This document shows positions 60,210 to 64,000 of a stretch of 64,000 nt of DNA, in pieces (the first letter of the stretch is position 1; every line of letters starts with the position of its first letter). Made by a program: the position numbers and the translations under genes. The notes beneath the pieces were generated by a model. That model made no database searches, was not told where the DNA came from, and saw only the letters and a list, made by a program, of their open reading frames with translations. The DNA is from Acidimicrobiales bacterium (GTDB lineage: Bacteria > Actinomycetota > Acidimicrobiia > Acidimicrobiales > Aldehydirespiratoraceae): NCBI GenBank assembly GCA_029263175.1, contig JAJCXZ010000026.1, forward strand, positions 1-64,000. Direction: 5' to 3'.

Positions 60210-61730
60210 ATGCGGCCGATGCGACGATCCCGCCGGCCGGATGCACCCCAACGAGAACGGACCCCGCCGCCCCTCGGCGGCGCCTACCGCCCGCTCTCGG
60301 CTGCAGTCGAGCAACAACTCATCGACCGGGCCTTCGAGATCCTCGCGACAATCGGAATGGGTGATGCTCCCCCACATGTCGCGGCACTTCTGCGATCCGT
60401 GGGCGCTGTTACACGATCAGATGGGCGCCTGCTTCTCCCCCGCCCCATCGTCGAGGCCGCGCTGAAGCGCTCACCCAGCACGGTCGACCTCCCGGGTTTC
60501 GTCGAGGACGACGGGCTCACGATCGGAGGCGGGCACGTGCACATCGGCACCGGTGGCGCCGCGGTGCAGACACTCGATGCCGACTCCGGTGAGTATCGCG
60601 CTTCAACCCTCGCCGACCTCTGGACCATGATGCGCGTCGTCGACAAGAGCCCCAACGTTCACTATGGCCTTCGCCCGCTGATCGCCCGCGACCTTCACGA
60701 CGATCTCTCGCTCGACATCAACACCGCGTTCGTCTCGATGGCGGCGACCACCAAACCGATCGGGGTGTCGTTCACCAGCGACGCAACGGTCGGTCCCGTG
60801 ATCGATCTCTTCGATCTGGCCCTCGGCGGTCCTGACACGTTCCGAGCTCGCCCGTTCTGTATGGCCGTGGTGGTGCACGTCGTGCCGCCGTTGCGTTTCA
60901 GTCCTGAAGGCTGCGACATCATGCTCGCCGCCATCGCGCGGGGAATGATCGTTCAGACCTGCTCGGCGGGCCAGGCCGGGGCCACGAGTCCGGCGTCACT
61001 GTCGGGCTCGCTCGTTCAGGGATTGGCCGAGATTCTCGCCGCGGTCGTGTTGGCCGACGCCGCGAAGCCAGGTCATCCGTGCATTCACGCGTTCATGCCG
61101 TTCATCTCTGACCTCCGCACCGGCGCGATGAGCGGTGGAGGTGGAGAAGCGGCGGTGGTATCCGCGGCCGCCGCTCAGCTGCTCAACGCTCTCGGACTGC
61201 CGCACGCCGTCTCTGCCGGCATCACCGACTCCAAGGTCATGGATGCTCAAGCCGGCTATGAGAAGGGCTACACCGTCGCCCTCGCCGCGAATGCGGGGGC
61301 CGACATGGTCCAGCTCTCGGTCGGCATGCTCGGGTCGATCATGGTGGCGTCGCCCGAGGCGCTCGTGATCGACGATGAGATGTGCGGCGCGGTACTGCGA
61401 TCGGTGCGCGGGGTCGAGGTCGACGATGACCTGATCGACCTCGATGTGATCGAAGCGGTGGTCAGCGGCGATGGTCACTACCTCGGCCACGAGCAGACGC
61501 TCGACCTGATGCGCAGCGAATACGTCTATCCATCCGTTGGCGACCGTCAATCGGTGGCCGAGTGGGTCGCGGGCGGGTCGCCCAGCGTCTGGGATCGTGC
61601 CCGGGCGCGGGTGGCCGAGATCGTGGGCGAAGGTCGACCCGGCCATCTGTCCGTGGGCGCCGAGGCCACCATCCGCAAGGCCTTCACCATCAGAGAGGCC
61701 TTCACCATCGGCCAGGAGCCGATCGCGTGA
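60210..61730 (+). CDS. MttB-family (trimethylamine/glycine-betaine-type) corrinoid methyltransferase, non-pyrrolysine
   Basis: This 506-residue TIM-barrel protein is of the MttB superfamily: GAYRPLSAAVEQQLIDRAFEILATIGMG, GGHVHIGTGGAAVQTLDADSGEYRASTLADLWTMMRVVD, TCSAGQAGATSPASLSGSL and VSAGITDSKVMDAQAGYEKGYT. No in-frame TAG is present, so it lacks pyrrolysine. Such members demethylate glycine betaine or other quaternary amines, passing methyl to a corrinoid protein. No corrinoid protein gene is visible. A KAFTIREAFTIG near-duplication lies at the C-terminus (nucleotides ~61678-61710). The start has no clear ribosome site; ATG 60219 is also possible. Confidence 0.88.
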   Translation: MRPMRRSRRPDAPQRERTPPPLGGAYRPLSAAVEQQLIDRAFEILATIGMGDAPPHVAALLRSVGAVTRSDGRLLLPRPIVEAALKRSPSTVDLPGFVEDDGLTIGGGHVHIGTGGAAVQTLDADSGEYRASTLADLWTMMRVVDKSPNVHYGLRPLIARDLHDDLSLDINTAFVSMAATTKPIGVSFTSDATVGPVIDLFDLALGGPDTFRARPFCMAVVVHVVPPLRFSPEGCDIMLAAIARGMIVQTCSAGQAGATSPASLSGSLVQGLAEILAAVVLADAAKPGHPCIHAFMPFISDLRTGAMSGGGGEAAVVSAAAAQLLNALGLPHAVSAGITDSKVMDAQAGYEKGYTVALAANAGADMVQLSVGMLGSIMVASPEALVIDDEMCGAVLRSVRGVEVDDDLIDLDVIEAVVSGDGHYLGHEQTLDLMRSEYVYPSVGDRQSVAEWVAGGSPSVWDRARARVAEIVGEGRPGHLSVGAEATIRKAFTIREAFTIGQEPIA

Positions 61731-64000
61731 CCGTTCGCCATCGCATCGTGATCGTGGGCGGTGGCGCTGTCGGCACATCCATCCTGTGGCATCTCGCCAC
61801 TGCCGGCGAGACCGACACCGTGTTGGTCGAGAAGCACGAACTGACCGCAGGTTCGACATGGCATGCCGCCGGCAACGTCCCCACGTTCTCCAACACCTGG
61901 CTCGGGCAACGGGCCGGGAACTACGCCTGGCAGCTCTACGCCGAACTGGCGGCGGATCCGGACGACCCGATCACCTACCGGCAGACACAGGCGGTCTGGC
62001 CGGGCCACACCGAGTCGAGGATGGATCACTTCCAACACCTGCTCGGAATCTCGAAGGGGTTGGGGCTCGACCTCCACATGGTTTCGCCCGTCGAAATGTC
62101 TGCCATGCATCCGTATTGGGAGGACGACGGCACCGTGATCGCCGGGCTTCTCGACCCGTACGAGGGTGACATCGACCCGAGCCAACTCACCCAGGCCTTC
62201 GCACGGCGAGCGCGGGCGCTCGGCGCGTCGGTTCGGCGCCACACGCGCGTGGTCGAAATGACGCAGACCGGCGATGGCTGGTGCGTGGGATGCGAGTCTG
62301 CCGATGGGCCGTTCGACATCGAGTGCGAGATCGTGATCAATGCCTCAGGGTTCTATGGCGCAGAGATCGGCCGACTCGCCGGAGTGGAGCTGCCGGTGGC
62401 CAACTTGGAGCATCAGTACCTCATCACCGAGCCCGTCGACGGACTAGCGGATCAATCGATCTTCCCGCTCGTGCGCGATCCGGAGCTGATGTTCTACCTC
62501 CGCCGCGAGCAGGACGCGTTCCTGTTCGGCAACTACGGCCACGCCGGCCGCACCGTCTGGGCGGACCGGCTGCCCGAAACGTTCGACAGTCGATTGTTCC
62601 CACCGTCGACCGATGACATCGCCGACACTGCGGAGAAGGCAATGGCTCATGTGCCCGTCCTCGGCGAGGTCGGCATCGCCCGGTTCGTCAACGGCCCGAT
62701 CGCGTACGCCCCTGACGCACAGCCATTGTGCGGACCGACGCCAGGGCTTCCCGGCTTCTTCCAGGCAACCGCCTTCCAGATCGGCATCACCCACGCGGCG
62801 GCCGCGGGAAAGGCGCTCACGGAGATGATCACCAGCGGCGATACCGAGTGGGACATGTGGGCGTGGGATCCACGCCGGTTCGGCTCCTGGGCCACCAGCA
62901 GCTATGCCAACGCCAGGGTCAGCGAGCTGTACGAGCACCAGTACGACGCACCCTTTCCGCACCGGATCTGGGAGTCGGGACGCCCGGTGCAGCACACACC
63001 CCTCGCACCGACGCTCGCCGACAGGGGCGCCAACTTCGGGCAGATCGCCGGCTGGGAACGTGCCTTCTGGTTCTCCAGCGACGTCCGCTACTCCCACGAC
63101 ACGCTCTCCTACCGAGACGAAGCCTGGCACGACGCAGTCGAGGCCGAATGCATCGCCGTGCGCGACCACGTCGGCGTGATGGATCACGGCGGGTTCACGC
63201 GCTACGAGGTGAGCGGCCCCGACGCGGCGGCCTTCCTGGAGCGGATGTTCGTCGGCCGGGTGCCTTCTGTCGGTCGGGTGAAGCTGTCCTACATGCTTCG
63301 AGCGAATGGCGCGGTCTGGAGTGAAGCAACGATCGCCCACATCGACGACGATCGCTTCCTGCTGCTCGGCCCCACCGCGGCACGAGAGCGTGACATCGAC
63401 TGGCTGTGTGCGCACAAGGGCGAGGCAGACGTCTCGATCGAGCACGGCACCACACGCACTTCGACGCTGATGGTGATGGGGCCTTCGTCGCGCGAACTCC
63501 TGGCGAGGGTCAGCCGGGCCGACCTCTCGGTCGAGAGTGCGCCCTGGATGTCGGTCCGCGACATCGAGGTCGCAGGCATCGGATGTACTGCGCTACGTGT
63601 TTCCTTCGTCGGCGAACTCGGCTGGGAGCTCCATGTGGACGACGACGATCTCGTCACGCTCTACGCGGCCCTGCACGAGTCGGGCGCCGATCTGCAGCTG
63701 ACCGACTTCGGCAGCTATGCGCTCAATGCCATGCGGATCGAGAAGGGATATCACGGGTGGGGTTCGGAGTTCGGCGTGGAGTACACACCGTTCGACGCGA
63801 ACATCGGCCGCTTCATCGCCTTCGACAAGCCGGACTTCATCGGTCGGGATGCCGTGCTGGCGATGCGTGATGATGTCCCGACCTGGGCTTACCGGGTCTT
63901 CTCCCTCGACATCACCGGGTTGCCGGGCCACCCAGCAGACCCCGCGCCATCAGCGCCGATCATGCACAACGGCGATGTCGCCGGCTACGTGACGTCGGCA
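61727..64000 (+). CDS. Dimethylglycine/sarcosine dehydrogenase-type FAD and folate enzyme (3' end outside window)
   Basis: At least 758 residues are encoded; the frame is still open at the window end. The N-terminal FAD domain has IVIVGGGAVGTSILWHLATAG (GGGAVG at 11-16) and LTAGSTWHAAG, whose H46 is in the position of the covalent-flavin histidine in dimethylglycine dehydrogenases. A C-terminal GcvT-like folate domain starts around residue 430 (WFSSDVRYSHDTLSYRDEAWHDAV; VMDHGGFTRYEVSGPDAAAFLERMF; GWELHVDDDDLVTLY; LNAMRIEKGYHGWGSEF). It oxidatively removes N-methyl groups and passes the C1 unit to tetrahydrofolate. GTG overlaps the mttB stop (GTGA). Confidence 0.92.
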   Translation, partial: MTVRHRIVIVGGGAVGTSILWHLATAGETDTVLVEKHELTAGSTWHAAGNVPTFSNTWLGQRAGNYAWQLYAELAADPDDPITYRQTQAVWPGHTESRMDHFQHLLGISKGLGLDLHMVSPVEMSAMHPYWEDDGTVIAGLLDPYEGDIDPSQLTQAFARRARALGASVRRHTRVVEMTQTGDGWCVGCESADGPFDIECEIVINASGFYGAEIGRLAGVELPVANLEHQYLITEPVDGLADQSIFPLVRDPELMFYLRREQDAFLFGNYGHAGRTVWADRLPETFDSRLFPPSTDDIADTAEKAMAHVPVLGEVGIARFVNGPIAYAPDAQPLCGPTPGLPGFFQATAFQIGITHAAAAGKALTEMITSGDTEWDMWAWDPRRFGSWATSSYANARVSELYEHQYDAPFPHRIWESGRPVQHTPLAPTLADRGANFGQIAGWERAFWFSSDVRYSHDTLSYRDEAWHDAVEAECIAVRDHVGVMDHGGFTRYEVSGPDAAAFLERMFVGRVPSVGRVKLSYMLRANGAVWSEATIAHIDDDRFLLLGPTAARERDIDWLCAHKGEADVSIEHGTTRTSTLMVMGPSSRELLARVSRADLSVESAPWMSVRDIEVAGIGCTALRVSFVGELGWELHVDDDDLVTLYAALHESGADLQLTDFGSYALNAMRIEKGYHGWGSEFGVEYTPFDANIGRFIAFDKPDFIGRDAVLAMRDDVPTWAYRVFSLDITGLPGHPADPAPSAPIMHNGDVAGYVTSA

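Noticed and set aside
60210-61730. Pyrrolysine-containing MttB
   Set aside because: The frame has no internal TAG and the full-length barrel reads through without one.

Overview
The window is bacterial, high-GC and gene-dense. It reads as an uncultured or marine-type actinobacterium, most likely of the class Acidimicrobiia. The evidence is the run of S-layer-like repeats typical of that group, bS22 (a tiny ribosomal protein found in actinobacteria), DUF501, an acyl-ACP desaturase, an Rpf-like muralytic protein and many GTG starts with 1-8 bp start/stop overlaps. The class is an inference from gene content; there is no rRNA to check it. No stretch above about 300 bases lacks a gene, and no phage, IS element, CRISPR array or replication origin was seen.

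Left part (1-26 kb) is accessory and metabolic. It opens with the 3' end of a cell-surface repeat protein, a small conserved gene, a 54-bp x 3 tandem repeat and a stand-alone PD-(D/E)XK nuclease with Fe-S-type cysteines. Next come an MFS/phytanoyl-CoA-dioxygenase pair and a c-di-GMP enzyme coupled to a periplasmic lipoprotein resembling a molybdopterin-binding domain. A crotonase is paired with an orphan PEP-utiliser domain, followed by an FAD oxidase/GNAT pair. The main block (11.4-20.7 kb, minus strand) is a tightly coupled acyl-CoA operon: carboxylase beta, biotin-carboxylase/BCCP alpha, AtuA-like protein, TetR regulator, crotonase, acyl-CoA dehydrogenase and nitronate-monooxygenase-like protein. 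It looks like catabolism of an acyclic terpenoid or branched acyl chain. RidA/aminotransferase, methyltransferase/MerR, a DinB-like protein and a TauD-like dioxygenase follow. Three related palindromic elements with a GGGGTCAG-type core lie here; two of them, inverted, bracket the TauD gene.

Middle and right part (26-58 kb) keeps a recognisable actinobacterial housekeeping order on the minus strand: rsmI, metG, tatD, rpf-like, ksgA, ispE, glmU-like, prs, rplY, pth, mfd, mazG, eno, ftsB, DUF501, ppx. Insertions sit in this backbone: EamA and YbhN-like membrane proteins, a metallo-beta-lactamase-fold gene, bS22, an ECF sigma/anti-sigma/secreted octapeptide-repeat set, and a 6-kb block between ftsB and DUF501 holding an ABC-2 exporter, an Lrp regulator and the molybdenum-hydroxylase accessory genes xdhC/coxI, mobA-like and coxG-like. 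The glmU homologue is degenerate and truncated, and its ATG shares a base with the encoded CCA of a tRNA-Gln.

The right end (58-64 kb) holds DUF192, a GNAT, an acyl-ACP desaturase and, divergently, a non-pyrrolysine MttB-family methyltransferase coupled to a dimethylglycine/sarcosine-dehydrogenase-type flavoprotein cut by the window end. Together these suggest use of methylated amines such as glycine betaine.
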